Assembly: GCF_042682565.1 (NCBI RefSeq)
Contig: NZ_JBHUIC010000001.1
Length of the DNA stretch: 64,000 bases
Strand: one strand, 5' to 3'
DNA from: Pistricoccus aurantiacus
GTDB taxonomy: Bacteria; Pseudomonadota; Gammaproteobacteria; Pseudomonadales; Halomonadaceae
The notes below the pieces were generated by a model. The model was not told where the DNA came from and searched no databases. It saw only the letters and a program-made list of their open reading frames with translations. Below are positions 33,001-42,079 of this stretch, piece after piece. The stretch's first letter is position 1. Each line of letters starts with the position of its first letter. The position numbers were made by a program, and so were the translations under genes.

Positions 33001-36000
33001 TCACGTTGGTTTACTTGCTTCGGGCATTGCCTCCCCGGACGCGGCATGTTCTACCCGTGCCCAGCCCAGGTCGTCGAAGATCACATACAGCGCCGGGATC
33101 ACCACCAGCACCAGTATGGTAGAGGTCAGCAGGCCAAACACCACGGCGATCACCAAGGGTTGCACCGCCGCCGCCTGGGCGCTGGTCTCGGCCAGCAGCG
33201 GCAACAGCCCCGCGATGGTGGTACTCGTCGAAATCAGGATGGCGCGCAGACGGTCGCGACTGGCCTGACCCGCGGCGGCAATGGCGGATTGACCCGCGGC
33301 GCGGTAGCTCTTGATGAAGTGAATCAGCAGGATGGCGTTGTTGACCACGATCCCCGCCAGGGACGCCACGCCGATCATCGAGGGCATCGATAGATAGAAA
33401 CCCATCAGCACATGGCCCCAGAGCGCGCCGACGAAGGCCAACGGGATCGACAGCATGACGATCAGCGGCTCGACGTAGCTTCTGAATTGAAAGGAGAGGA
33501 TGACGAAGATACCGATCAGCCCGATCAGCAGCGCACGACGAATGGAGCCGCCGGTTTCCGCTGAGCGGGCGACCTGGCCCTCGAAGGCGACCGCCACATC
33601 AGGATGGCGCGCCTGGAAATCCGGCAGCCAGCTCTGGCGAATATCGTCGACGATCGCCTGGGCATTGGCCAATGTCGCATCCACGTCGGCGGTCACGGTG
33701 GCGGTACGCTGGCCATCGACGCGGGTGATCCGCGCCCAGCCACGCGCCTTCTCGATGTCCGCGACCACTTCAAGAGGCACCCGGCCTCCTCCCGGGAGTT
33801 GCACGGTCAAATCCTGAAGATCATTCAGGCTCTGTCGATCCTGCTCGGCGTGACGCACCAGGATGTCCACGTCCCGCTGGCCGATGCGCAGGGTATCGCT
33901 GATTTGCCCGAGCATGGCGGCCCGCAGCTGCGCGGCGGTCTCTTCCGCGGTCAGCCCAAGCCCGTGGGCGCCTTGGGCCAGGGACAGGCGGCGCTCCGGC
34001 TTGCCGGGACGCAGGTCATCGATGACGCTGTACACGCCCGTGTAGCCGGCCAGATGCTCGGAGAGCTCCAGAGAAGCCGCCTTCAGCTCCTCCAGGCTCT
34101 CCCCCTGCAGACGCACTTCGATAGGGATGCCCGCCGGCCCGAACCCCGGCTCCTGAATGATCAGACTGAGCAGTCCCGGGATATCGCCGATTTCCTTCTG
34201 CCAGGCGGTGGTCAGCTCATTCAGGCTCAGACTGCGCCGCTCCGCGCTGAGTAGATCGACGATCAGCGTGGCCACATGGGCCCCGGTCTCCCGAGCGCTG
34301 GGGTTATGGTTGAAGCGTACCTGAATGGCACGCACCAGGGGCGCTCCGTCCGGCTGCTCGGGAGTCAGCCGTTCGTCGATCTCGCGCAGGGCGTTCTCGA
34401 CGCGGGAAGCCACCGCTTCGGTACGTGACAGCGGCGTGCCTTGGGGCATCAGGATACGTGCCTCGAGTACGTCGCCGTCGATTTCCGGCATGGCTTCGCT
34501 GCCGATATGCCCCCCCGCAAGATAGCCGCCGGAACCCAGCACCAGAATCAGCACGCCGCCCAACAAGGCGTAACGCCAGCGAATCGCCGCATCGGCCAGA
34601 CGCCCGACCCCCTCCCGAAACGCCTCGAAGCGACGCTCGAAGCCGGCACGCAGCCGCGACGGCTCGGCCTGCAGGCGATGGAGACTGCCTTTCAGATGGT
34701 GGGGAAGGATGAAGAAGGCTTCGATCAGACTCGCCGACAGGGCAGCGATCAAGACGACCGGCAGCACCTTGAGCACATCGCCCATCTCACCGACCAGAAA
34801 GGAGAGCGGCAGAAAGACCGCCACCGTGGTCAAAAAGGATGACACCACCCCGGGAAGTACGCCCAGCGTTCCCTCGACCACGGCTTCTAGAGGCGAAGCC
34901 CCTTTCAACGCATGCTCGGCGATGTTGTCGGTGATCACGATGGCATCGTCCATGACGATACCGATCGCCATCAGCAGCGCCACCAGGGTGATCATGTTCA
35001 GCGATAGTCCGGCCAGGCCCATGACCGCGAAAGATCCCAGAAAGGCCACCGGCAAGCCTAGTACCGCCCACAGCGCCAGCCGTGGCCGGAAGAACAGGCT
35101 CATCATCAGCACGACCAGCACAAAGCCCTGGATGCCGTTCTCGACCAGCATCTGCAGGCGATCGCGCACGATACTGGTCATGTCCTGGGTCAGGGTCAGC
35201 GATACCTCACCGTCCAGGCGCTGGCCCTCCTTCTCGACCATCGACTGCAGGGCATTCATCACGTCCAGGGCGTCGTCGCGCAGGGTCTTGTGCACTTCCA
35301 ATACCAGGGCGCGCTGGCCGTCGAACCAGATCTTCTCTTCCTCGTGCTCGACGCTCTCTCTTAGGGAAGCGATCTGCCCCAGGGTCAGCTCGCCACCCTC
35401 GGCGCCGGAGACGACCACCACATCTTGCAGTTCGCGCAGGGTGTGGCGTTGATCCGTGAAACGCAGCTGGATGTCCTGGCCTGGGGTTTCGAGAATACCC
35501 AAGGGCATGTCGATATTCTGGCGGGAGAGGATCGCCGCCAGCTCGCTCGCCGACAGTCCATACTGCCCCAGCGCTTCCTGGGGAATCTCGATCTGCCATT
35601 GGCGCTGGGAGAGCCCTTGAATATCGACCTTGGCGACGCCGGGCAGGCGCAGCAATCGATCCTCCAGGGTCTTGGCGTAATCCTTCAGATCGGACAGCGG
35701 CATGTCGCCGCCTACCGCCACCGCAGCCACCAGATCGCTGCGGTGCAGTTCGCGGACGACCGGAGGATCGGCCTGCTCGGGAAAGTCGGTGATGGCCTCG
35801 ACCTCGGTGGAAATATCATCCAGGAAGCGGCTGATGTCGCCATCATCCTCCATGGTGGCCGTGGCGTTGGCCAGATTGTCCTGGGCCACACAGACGAGCT
35901 CATCGAGAAAATCCACGCCGCTCAGGGCATCGTGAAGACGAAGACAGATCTCATCCTCGACGTCCGCGGCGGTGGCGCCGCGATACCTCACCTCGACGCT

Positions 36001-36129
36001 TACTTCGCCGGGCAGGTAGTCGGGAAAGGTTTCGCGCTTGAGGCCGGGAGCGGCGAACAGCCCCATCGCCAGCAGCAGGATCAATAGCAGATTGGCGGCG
36101 GTGGGATGGCCGGCAAACCAGCGAATCAT
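33001..36129 (-). CDS. RND-family efflux permease
   Basis: The 1042-residue inner-membrane permease has the usual twelve-helix, two-large-loop layout. TM4 keeps the proton-relay aspartates (IGIVMDDAIVITDN). At the place of AcrB Lys940 it reads GIVVNNAIL, as in many metal- and lipid-type RND branches, so the relay may differ. It is most like the Bacteroides/Pseudomonas 'AcrB/AcrD/AcrF' uncharacterised branch. Its start overlaps the MFP stop by ATGA. No outer-membrane TolC-type gene is in the operon. Confidence 0.88.
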   Translation of the reverse strand: MIRWFAGHPTAANLLLILLLAMGLFAAPGLKRETFPDYLPGEVSVEVRYRGATAADVEDEICLRLHDALSGVDFLDELVCVAQDNLANATATMEDDGDISRFLDDISTEVEAITDFPEQADPPVVRELHRSDLVAAVAVGGDMPLSDLKDYAKTLEDRLLRLPGVAKVDIQGLSQRQWQIEIPQEALGQYGLSASELAAILSRQNIDMPLGILETPGQDIQLRFTDQRHTLRELQDVVVVSGAEGGELTLGQIASLRESVEHEEEKIWFDGQRALVLEVHKTLRDDALDVMNALQSMVEKEGQRLDGEVSLTLTQDMTSIVRDRLQMLVENGIQGFVLVVLMMSLFFRPRLALWAVLGLPVAFLGSFAVMGLAGLSLNMITLVALLMAIGIVMDDAIVITDNIAEHALKGASPLEAVVEGTLGVLPGVVSSFLTTVAVFLPLSFLVGEMGDVLKVLPVVLIAALSASLIEAFFILPHHLKGSLHRLQAEPSRLRAGFERRFEAFREGVGRLADAAIRWRYALLGGVLILVLGSGGYLAGGHIGSEAMPEIDGDVLEARILMPQGTPLSRTEAVASRVENALREIDERLTPEQPDGAPLVRAIQVRFNHNPSARETGAHVATLIVDLLSAERRSLSLNELTTAWQKEIGDIPGLLSLIIQEPGFGPAGIPIEVRLQGESLEELKAASLELSEHLAGYTGVYSVIDDLRPGKPERRLSLAQGAHGLGLTAEETAAQLRAAMLGQISDTLRIGQRDVDILVRHAEQDRQSLNDLQDLTVQLPGGGRVPLEVVADIEKARGWARITRVDGQRTATVTADVDATLANAQAIVDDIRQSWLPDFQARHPDVAVAFEGQVARSAETGGSIRRALLIGLIGIFVILSFQFRSYVEPLIVMLSIPLAFVGALWGHVLMGFYLSMPSMIGVASLAGIVVNNAILLIHFIKSYRAAGQSAIAAAGQASRDRLRAILISTSTTIAGLLPLLAETSAQAAAVQPLVIAVVFGLLTSTILVLVVIPALYVIFDDLGWARVEHAASGEAMPEASKPT

Positions 36130-37631
36130 TTCGGAACCCCCTGACTAAATGCCTGCACGAACGAATCGCTTCGTTGTGCGGTGCTCAAAGACTCGCCTAA
36201 CCCCATGTTATGTCTCGTCTCTTGTGCTCCGTACGCCTCGCGCTTCATTTCGTTCGGCGATTTATTCAGTGATTCCGTTACCTCTCCTAGCGCTTGGCGA
36301 CGAAGACTTCGTGTCAATTCCTCGTCGCGCCACGGATCGATAGTCATGCCGTTGATCGCCGGCACCAAGTCATCCACGATCACGGTTTCGCCGATGGAAA
36401 GCCCCTCGGCGATCACCGCCAGGTCATGCTGCTCGAAGGCGACCTTGACCGAGCGACGCTCCAGTCGCTGCTGCTCGTCAACCAGGTAGACCTCTCCCTG
36501 ATGAACCGCCGCGGCCGGCACCACCATCACCGGCTCCGGTGAGCTGGCCGCCAGTCGTACCTGCACATACATGTCCCGTACCAGCGCAGGGCTCGTCAAC
36601 GGCGACACCTGCCGGTAGGGATCGTCAATTCGCACCACGACCTGGGCGGTACGGGTGGCCGGATCCAGGCCGTTGGCGATCCGCACGACCCGGGCCGGCC
36701 AGCGAGCCCCTTTCCCGGCCACCAGGGACACCTCGGCCTCGATGACGGAGAAATCCAGGCGCTGGGCGATGTCCAGGGTCTCGTCATCCGCATCGCGAAC
36801 GGTCTGGGTACCGAGCAGGCGGCGCAGCATGTCCATCGGCACCTGGGCCACCACCTCGGCGGCCTCGATGCCGTCGGCGCTGAACAATCGCTGACCGGCG
36901 TTGATGTACTGATGAAGCTCAGCTTCGACCTCCCCCAGGCGCAGATCAAAGGGCGCGACGAAACGAGTGTCTTCGAGATCCTGGCGGGCCTGCGCCAGTC
37001 TGGTGGATGCCTGTTCGGCCCGAGCTTCCAGGCGCTGGCGTCGCGAGGGAATCAGCTGTAATTCATTTTCCAACGACTGCACGGTCTGGCGTTGAGATAG
37101 CGCTGCTCGCTCTTCTGTATCCAGGCGAGAACGCGACACCGAACCGCTATTCGCCAGGCGCCGGATACGTGACAGCTCCTGTTCCGCCAGACCTAGACGC
37201 TCACGCTCCAGGGCAAGCAGTCGTTCGGTGTTTTCGGCCTCCATTTCCAGTTGTGCCTGCTCCGCTGCCAGGCTCGCCAGTTCGGCCTGAGCTTCTGCCT
37301 CGGCAAGCCGATAGCGGCTGGGATCGATCTCCAGCATCAGGGCGCCCTTGGCCAGCAGCACGCCGCTTTCCAGATTGGGGTGACGCTCGACGACCCGGCC
37401 CGGCACATTGGCAATGGCGTTCCAGCGCCGTGCGGGGCGTGCAGTGCCATAGCCTCGGGCCTCGACGGCAAAAGGCATTAGCTCGGCCTCGATGACTCGC
37501 ACCGTCGGTGCGGTCGCGACGGCCTCATCTCGCGAAGGCGCCTGTCGATTGATGACGAAGATCACGATCAGCAGAATACCGATCGCCAAGCCTGATGCGA
37601 TCAGCAGGCCACGGCCCCAGCGGATTCTCAT
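36126..37631 (-). CDS. RND periplasmic adaptor (MFP/HlyD family)
   Basis: The 501-residue protein has an N-terminal membrane anchor (about 8-28), a lipoyl-like domain, a long coiled-coil hairpin (about 105-215), a second lipoyl half (FVAPFDLRLGEVEAE) and beta-barrel and membrane-proximal domains. It is longer than AcrA by a C-terminal tail of about 60 polar residues. It links the RND permease to an outer-membrane channel. Both ends overlap neighbours by 4 bp. Confidence 0.87.
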   Translation of the reverse strand: MRIRWGRGLLIASGLAIGILLIVIFVINRQAPSRDEAVATAPTVRVIEAELMPFAVEARGYGTARPARRWNAIANVPGRVVERHPNLESGVLLAKGALMLEIDPSRYRLAEAEAQAELASLAAEQAQLEMEAENTERLLALERERLGLAEQELSRIRRLANSGSVSRSRLDTEERAALSQRQTVQSLENELQLIPSRRQRLEARAEQASTRLAQARQDLEDTRFVAPFDLRLGEVEAELHQYINAGQRLFSADGIEAAEVVAQVPMDMLRRLLGTQTVRDADDETLDIAQRLDFSVIEAEVSLVAGKGARWPARVVRIANGLDPATRTAQVVVRIDDPYRQVSPLTSPALVRDMYVQVRLAASSPEPVMVVPAAAVHQGEVYLVDEQQRLERRSVKVAFEQHDLAVIAEGLSIGETVIVDDLVPAINGMTIDPWRDEELTRSLRRQALGEVTESLNKSPNEMKREAYGAQETRHNMGLGESLSTAQRSDSFVQAFSQGVPK

Positions 37632-38239
37632 GACGCCTCTCCGGCCTGAATGCCACGTCGATAGAGCAGGAAGGCCCCTGGCGCCTGCTCCGCGATGCGC
37701 TGCACGTCTCCGGCGATCAGCGACTGCATCACCAGTCCCTGCAGCGTGCCGATGAACTGGGTCGCTGCCGCCTCGATATCCAGATCGGCACGCAGTTCAC
37801 CGCTTGCCTTGCCCCTTGTCAGAAGAGCCGCAAGCCGTTCGCGATATTTCGCCAGCATGGAGCGTACCAGGCGCGTGGCAGGTGTCGGCTCCGCGTGCTG
37901 CAACTGCCCGAACATCAGCCGCGGCACCCCGGGATGCTCGGTGATGAAATCGATGTGTGCCATGAACATGGCCTCCAAGGTCGCCAGCGGCGTCTCGCCC
38001 CGAGCCACGGTCTTGTCGAGGCGCCGCATGACCTGCTCGGCGACCCAGGCCATGACCGCCTGCCAGATCTCGTCCTTGCCGCTGAAATGTCGAAACAGCG
38101 CCCCTTGGGTCACCTTCATCCGCTCGGCGATGGCAGCCGTGGTAATGCGTGCGGGATCCTGCTCCGCGCACAGCTCCACCACGGTACGCACAGTCAACTC
38201 CTTGCGCTCTTCGGCTGGCAGGTGACGAGTTCGCGCCAT
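37628..38239 (-). CDS. TetR-family repressor of the RND operon
   Basis: The 203-residue protein has an N-terminal TetR HTH (ITTAAIAERMKVTQGALFRHFSGKDEIW) and a helical ligand domain. It is the first gene of the operon TetR-MFP-RND-cytochrome c and probably represses it. A 16-bp palindrome lies 18 bp upstream of its start. GGAAGG precedes the ATG. Confidence 0.9.
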   Translation of the reverse strand: MARTRHLPAEERKELTVRTVVELCAEQDPARITTAAIAERMKVTQGALFRHFSGKDEIWQAVMAWVAEQVMRRLDKTVARGETPLATLEAMFMAHIDFITEHPGVPRLMFGQLQHAEPTPATRLVRSMLAKYRERLAALLTRGKASGELRADLDIEAAATQFIGTLQGLVMQSLIAGDVQRIAEQAPGAFLLYRRGIQAGEAS

Positions 38240-38256
38240 GAGCCTTCCCTGAAAGA

Positions 38257-38272
38257 TAGTAATAGATTACTA
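38257..38272. promoter_or_regulatory. Probable TetR operator
   Basis: TAGTAAT-AG-ATTACTA is a 7-bp perfect dyad around 2 bases, 18 bp before the tetR start codon. Position and symmetry suit autoregulation of the operon. Confidence 0.65.
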
Positions 38273-38676
38273 ACTTAGCTAAAGAACTTTATTTTTCCAA
38301 CGCTCGTTATCCCAAAGGCTGAACCGACTTCAAGTCGGCGCGGAACGAGGCTGCACGTCTCCGACTTTTCTTGTCAGCCATCAGCAACATAAACGACCTC
38401 ATGATTTGCCTCGTCAGCAGCGCCAATATCCTTGCTTTTCATCTGGAAATAAAACTCGATTCGTATTTCTTATCATTGCCCATTAACGCGTTCATAGTGT
38501 TTGTCATATATAATCCAAATGGCTAGGATATAATAAGCATTTTAAAAGAATTTTATTGAAAATTATCAAACTCGATTTAAATGAAAATCAGCTCATAAAA
38601 ACATGCAAATGCATATCTATCTTACGATAAATATTTAGCATGAAATCTTTTTATTTTGATACTCGAGGAGTTCGAT
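38273..38676. other. AT-rich intergenic region before rtcB
   Basis: About 400 bp with much lower GC than the surroundings, especially 38440-38660. TATAAT-like words occur (38507-38535) but no well-spaced -35/-10 pair and no sigma-54 GG/GC element was recognised. No coding signal is seen. The composition suggests rtcB and its leader were acquired together. Confidence 0.5.
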
Positions 38677-39870
38677 ATGAAAAATCTTGTAATAAAGGGT
38701 AACGCAGAAGAAGGAGCAATAAAGCAAGCAGAGAACTGCCTTGTCGAGGCAGAAGCCATGCTGCTCATGGCGGACAACCACAAAGGTTACGGCATGCCGG
38801 TAGGCGGGGTTGGCGTCTACAGGGACAGAATACCTCCGGCCGGGGTCGGGTTCGATATTGCCTGCGGCAACAAGGCGGTCAAGACCAATTTGAAATTGCA
38901 GGATATCGAAGACAGGTTGGAGTCCTTGGCCGACACCATCTTTGGAACCTTGTCGTTTGGGGTCGGAGGAGAAAATAAGACCACCGTGGAACACGAACTG
39001 TTCGATGACCCGGTCTGGGGCGAGTCCAGTTTTCTGAAGGACTCACCCCGGCTGAAGACAATCGCACAAGCGCAGCTTGGCTCGATTGGCGCCGGCAATC
39101 ACTATGTGGATGTTTTTACGGATGAAAGCGGCAACATCTGGGTTGGCGTTCATTTTGGATCAAGAAACCTGGGGCATAGTATCGCGTCACATTTCATGGA
39201 ATTGGCCGGCGACAATCTGAATATCATGGATGAAACGCCCCATACGTTAGATGTGAATTCGGAGGCAGGTCAGGACTACATCGCCTGTATGAAACTGGCG
39301 GGAGTTTACGCCTATGCCGGCCGAGACTGGGTGTGCGATACCGTGGTGAAAATCCTCGGTGGGGAGATCATCGACGAAGTCCATAATCATCATAACTATG
39401 CCTGGCTCGAAGAGCATGACGGCGAAAATTACTGGATCGTGCGAAAAGGAGCAACCCCGGCATTTCCTGGTCAACGGGGATTCGTCGGTGCGTCAATGGG
39501 AGATGATTCGGTCATTCTGGTAGGAATGGATAGTGATGAATCCCGAGAGCTTTTCTACTCGACCGTCCATGGAGCAGGACGAGTCATGTCGAGAACTCAG
39601 GCCGCGGGTCGAAGGCGTAGGGTCAAGACCAAAAGGACAAGACCGGACGGGACGACCTACGAATTCGTAGAATGGGTACAGGAAGGCGGCGCGGTGGACT
39701 TTGATGACGTGAAAAAAAGAATAGAAAAAAAGGGCGTCGTGTTGAGGGGAGCGAGCGCCGATGAAGCGCCGGAAGTTTACAAGGAATTGTCGGAAGTGCT
39801 GGAAGCACATGAAGGAACCGTGGAAATCTTGCACACACTACGCCCACTGATCGTATGCATGGCCGAATAA
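38677..39870 (+). CDS. rtcB: RtcB-family RNA ligase
   Basis: The 397-residue protein has the RtcB metal and guanylylation motifs: GFDIACGNKA (D60, C63), GAGNHYVDV (H142), VHFGSRNLGH (H159), HNHHNYAW and the catalytic-His motif HGAGR (H298). RtcB joins RNA 2',3'-cyclic phosphate or 3'-phosphate ends to 5'-OH ends with GTP and Mn. The start at 38677 follows CGAGGAG. Unlike E. coli there is no RtcA cyclase or RtcR activator beside it. Codon use is more AT-rich than that of its neighbours. Confidence 0.9.
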   Translation: MKNLVIKGNAEEGAIKQAENCLVEAEAMLLMADNHKGYGMPVGGVGVYRDRIPPAGVGFDIACGNKAVKTNLKLQDIEDRLESLADTIFGTLSFGVGGENKTTVEHELFDDPVWGESSFLKDSPRLKTIAQAQLGSIGAGNHYVDVFTDESGNIWVGVHFGSRNLGHSIASHFMELAGDNLNIMDETPHTLDVNSEAGQDYIACMKLAGVYAYAGRDWVCDTVVKILGGEIIDEVHNHHNYAWLEEHDGENYWIVRKGATPAFPGQRGFVGASMGDDSVILVGMDSDESRELFYSTVHGAGRVMSRTQAAGRRRRVKTKRTRPDGTTYEFVEWVQEGGAVDFDDVKKRIEKKGVVLRGASADEAPEVYKELSEVLEAHEGTVEILHTLRPLIVCMAE

Positions 39871-39911
39871 CGATAAATATCAGCCGTCGACATTTTCAAA
39901 GCCAGGCAATC

Positions 39912-39947
39912 GGGCATCCTGCACGGTACTCGACGGTGCAGATGCCC
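39912..39947. terminator. Bidirectional hairpin between rtcB and uspA-type gene
   Basis: GGGCATC and TGCAC pair with GTGCA and GATGCCC around an 11-base loop, with a single bulged C. It lies between two convergent genes. Confidence 0.6.
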
Positions 39948-39979
39948 TCAGGCGACTTCGCTCTCAAAAAGCGAGCGGG

Positions 39980-40420
39980 CTAGCGCACGACAACCACGGC
40001 ACAGGGCGCCACATGCAGCACACGGTGGGAAACACTGCCGAGGACCAGGCTTCTGATATTGCTGTTTCCGCGGCTTCCCATCACCACCGCATCGACACCC
40101 AGGCGCTGCGCCTCCGCTACGATAGTCTGCGCCGGCTGACCCGCTCGCACGATGGGCTGCAGCTGCTTGCCGTCGAGCCCGACCTGCTGACTAGCCTGTT
40201 CGATGATGGCCAGCCCGACCGGCTGCACGATTTCCTCCGCATTGGTCGCTATCGCCCCGGCAGCCCGTCCCATGGCATCCTCCGCAAGTGGCGGCTCCTG
40301 GACATTGAGGACATATAGGCTTCCCTCAGCGGTATCGACAAGACTGGTAGCCAGTTTGAGCGCCGTGCAGGACTGTGCTGAGCCGTCGATGGGCACCAGA
40401 ATCGACTGATACATATACAT
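39980..40420 (-). CDS. Universal stress protein (UspA family)
   Basis: The 146-residue protein begins with the family motif YQSILVPIDGS and has the ATP-binding G-x2-G-x9-G(S/T) pattern near the end (MGSRGNSNIRSLVLGSVSHRV). Such USPs bind ATP and help survival in oxygen limitation. An FNR-like box lies upstream, which matches known anaerobic usp genes in Pseudomonas. Confidence 0.9.
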   Translation of the reverse strand: MYMYQSILVPIDGSAQSCTALKLATSLVDTAEGSLYVLNVQEPPLAEDAMGRAAGAIATNAEEIVQPVGLAIIEQASQQVGLDGKQLQPIVRAGQPAQTIVAEAQRLGVDAVVMGSRGNSNIRSLVLGSVSHRVLHVAPCAVVVVR

Positions 40421-40495
40421 ATGCGCCTCCGAAATATGCGTGATAGCAATGCTTCATGCCTAGTAGCCAAGTTAGCGTAACAGCGATAAATCTAC

Positions 40496-40509
40496 ATGAT
40501 CTGGATCAA
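40496..40509 (-). promoter_or_regulatory. FNR/ANR box of the universal stress gene
   Basis: ATGAT-CTGG-ATCAA matches the FNR/ANR dyad with one mismatch, at the first base. The centre is 82 bp upstream of the usp start codon, leaving room for a class II promoter with a 40-base leader. Confidence 0.6.
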
Positions 40510-40569
40510 TAGAAGAGAGTGGCGCCATTTCACGCCGCAACGCACTTCGCTACAGAGGAATCTCAAAAA

Positions 40570-40613
40570 CTCGCGGGCTTGACTCCGCTTGTGGTTCGAT
40601 TCAAGTCCGCGAG
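40570..40613 (-). terminator. Hairpin after the small DUF protein gene
   Basis: CTCGCGGGCTTGA pairs with TCAAGTCCGCGAG (one G-T wobble) around an 18-base loop, 15 bases after the stop of the minus-strand gene at 40628. Confidence 0.6.
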
Positions 40614-40627
40614 CGAAAACAGTCTTA

Positions 40628-41038
40628 TCACGAAGGTGTATCCGGCTTGGCCTTCACCAGCGCTTTGACCCATTCCCCCATGGTCTCGTTCATCGCGGGG
40701 TTTGGCGCTTCGAGAAAGGCGATGACAAAACGGTCCTCGAGTTCGCAGACCCCGATCGAACGCGGCCGGGGCGCCATGGCCAGAGGGTTGGGCAGCTTGA
40801 GGCCAAAACAGAACACCAGATGCTTGGCGGCGCGGATGTTCTCGGCGATCTCACCCTCCGGCAGCGAACGCGTGTGGGCGTAATGATCGAACTCGGCGAT
40901 CAGGCAGGCTCGCGGGTCTGCTTCCACCTTGCCGCGAAAGAACCCGATGATCTCACCCACCGATGCGAAGCGGGTTTCAGCCTTAGGCAGATCGAGATGG
41001 CGAGTGGGGTATTTGTCCATGAAAAGCGTGTGCTGCAC
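40628..41038 (-). CDS. Conserved small cytoplasmic protein, DUF6858-like
   Basis: The 136-residue protein has no signal or membrane segment. Features are FRGKVEADPRACLIAEFDHYAHT, a single AKHLVFCFGLKLPNP segment with one Cys, and a WVKAL C-terminus. I match it only tentatively to DUF6858. It starts 21 bp after a BASS-family permease on the same strand and is the last gene of the DsrE-permease set, which suggests a sulfur-related role. The function is unknown. Confidence 0.6.
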   Translation of the reverse strand: MQHTLFMDKYPTRHLDLPKAETRFASVGEIIGFFRGKVEADPRACLIAEFDHYAHTRSLPEGEIAENIRAAKHLVFCFGLKLPNPLAMAPRPRSIGVCELEDRFVIAFLEAPNPAMNETMGEWVKALVKAKPDTPS

Positions 41039-41059
41039 GGGATAGTTCCTCCAAGGTAA

Positions 41060-42025
41060 TCAGGCCAGCTTGGTGCCGAAGAATCGGTCGCTGAACTTTA
41101 CGTACCAGGCGGCGGACTGCACCTGGATAATGTAGGCGACGGCGATGAGCAGCGCCGCATCCGCGCTGGCCTCGCCGAAGGCGTTCATGGCCAGGGCCAG
41201 GGCGATCGACAGATTGCGCATCACCGTGCCATACACCAGGGCGATGGCGTCCCCACGAGGCAGCAGGCGCCTGGCGACGAAGGTGCTGAAGACGTAGTTG
41301 AAGGCGTAAAGGGCGAACAGCGGCACGAGGATATCGAGCAGCATCTCCGGATGCGCCACGAGCTCTCCCCCTTTCATGGCGATGGCCACGAAGACGACTC
41401 CCAGCACCCCCAGGGTCGACAGCGGCGGAAACCGTGGCGCCCAGCGCTGCTGATAGTCCTGCTGCCCGTAGCGGCGAATCAGGTAGGCTTGGGTGAGCTG
41501 GCCCGCCAGCATGGGCAGGAACACGACCAGGGCGATCTGCAGGAAGACGGCGATCAGGTCCACCGGCACCGTCGCGCCCATCAGCCATTGCACGTAGAAC
41601 GGCGTGGCCAGGGAGCCGAGAATCAGACCCACCACCGTCATCTTGATCGCCGCGGCAAGATTGCCCTTGGCGAACCCGGTCCAGGCGATGGTCATGCCGC
41701 TGGTCGGCAGCAATGAAGCCAGCAGCAATCCAAGCGCGAGATAGGGCTGCTCCGGAAACCACAGCCGCCCCAGGGCGAAGGCGACGAAAGGGATGATCGC
41801 GAAGTTGATGAACTGGGCCAGCAGCTGCGCCTTGACGTCACCGCCTTCCAACAGCTTGCGCAGCTTGAGATTGACCATCATCGGATAGACCATCAGCAGC
41901 GTCAGCGGCACGATCAGCGTTCGCAGCCAGTCCGTCGATGCCATCAGGCCGTAGGCCAGACCCAGCAGCATCGCAACCGGGATGGCCAGGGTCAGATTGC
42001 CGGTCATTCGGGAAAGCAGGCTCAT
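41060..42025 (-). CDS. Bile acid:sodium symporter / ACR3-superfamily permease
   Basis: The 321-residue protein has about ten membrane helices, with the BASS-type central motifs LLPTSGMTIAWTGFAKGN and VYGTVMRNLSIALALAMN. ACR3 arsenite exporters belong to the same superfamily, but the ACR3 functional Cys is not seen here. The neighbouring DsrE and persulfide-sensor-like ArsR make a sulfur compound a reasonable substrate. The start at 42025 follows AAAGGAG. Confidence 0.75.
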   Translation of the reverse strand: MSLLSRMTGNLTLAIPVAMLLGLAYGLMASTDWLRTLIVPLTLLMVYPMMVNLKLRKLLEGGDVKAQLLAQFINFAIIPFVAFALGRLWFPEQPYLALGLLLASLLPTSGMTIAWTGFAKGNLAAAIKMTVVGLILGSLATPFYVQWLMGATVPVDLIAVFLQIALVVFLPMLAGQLTQAYLIRRYGQQDYQQRWAPRFPPLSTLGVLGVVFVAIAMKGGELVAHPEMLLDILVPLFALYAFNYVFSTFVARRLLPRGDAIALVYGTVMRNLSIALALAMNAFGEASADAALLIAVAYIIQVQSAAWYVKFSDRFFGTKLA

Positions 42026-42079
42026 TACCGGCTCCTTTGCAACCAACGGCCGCCCGGAAGGCGGCCGTCCGGATGATGC

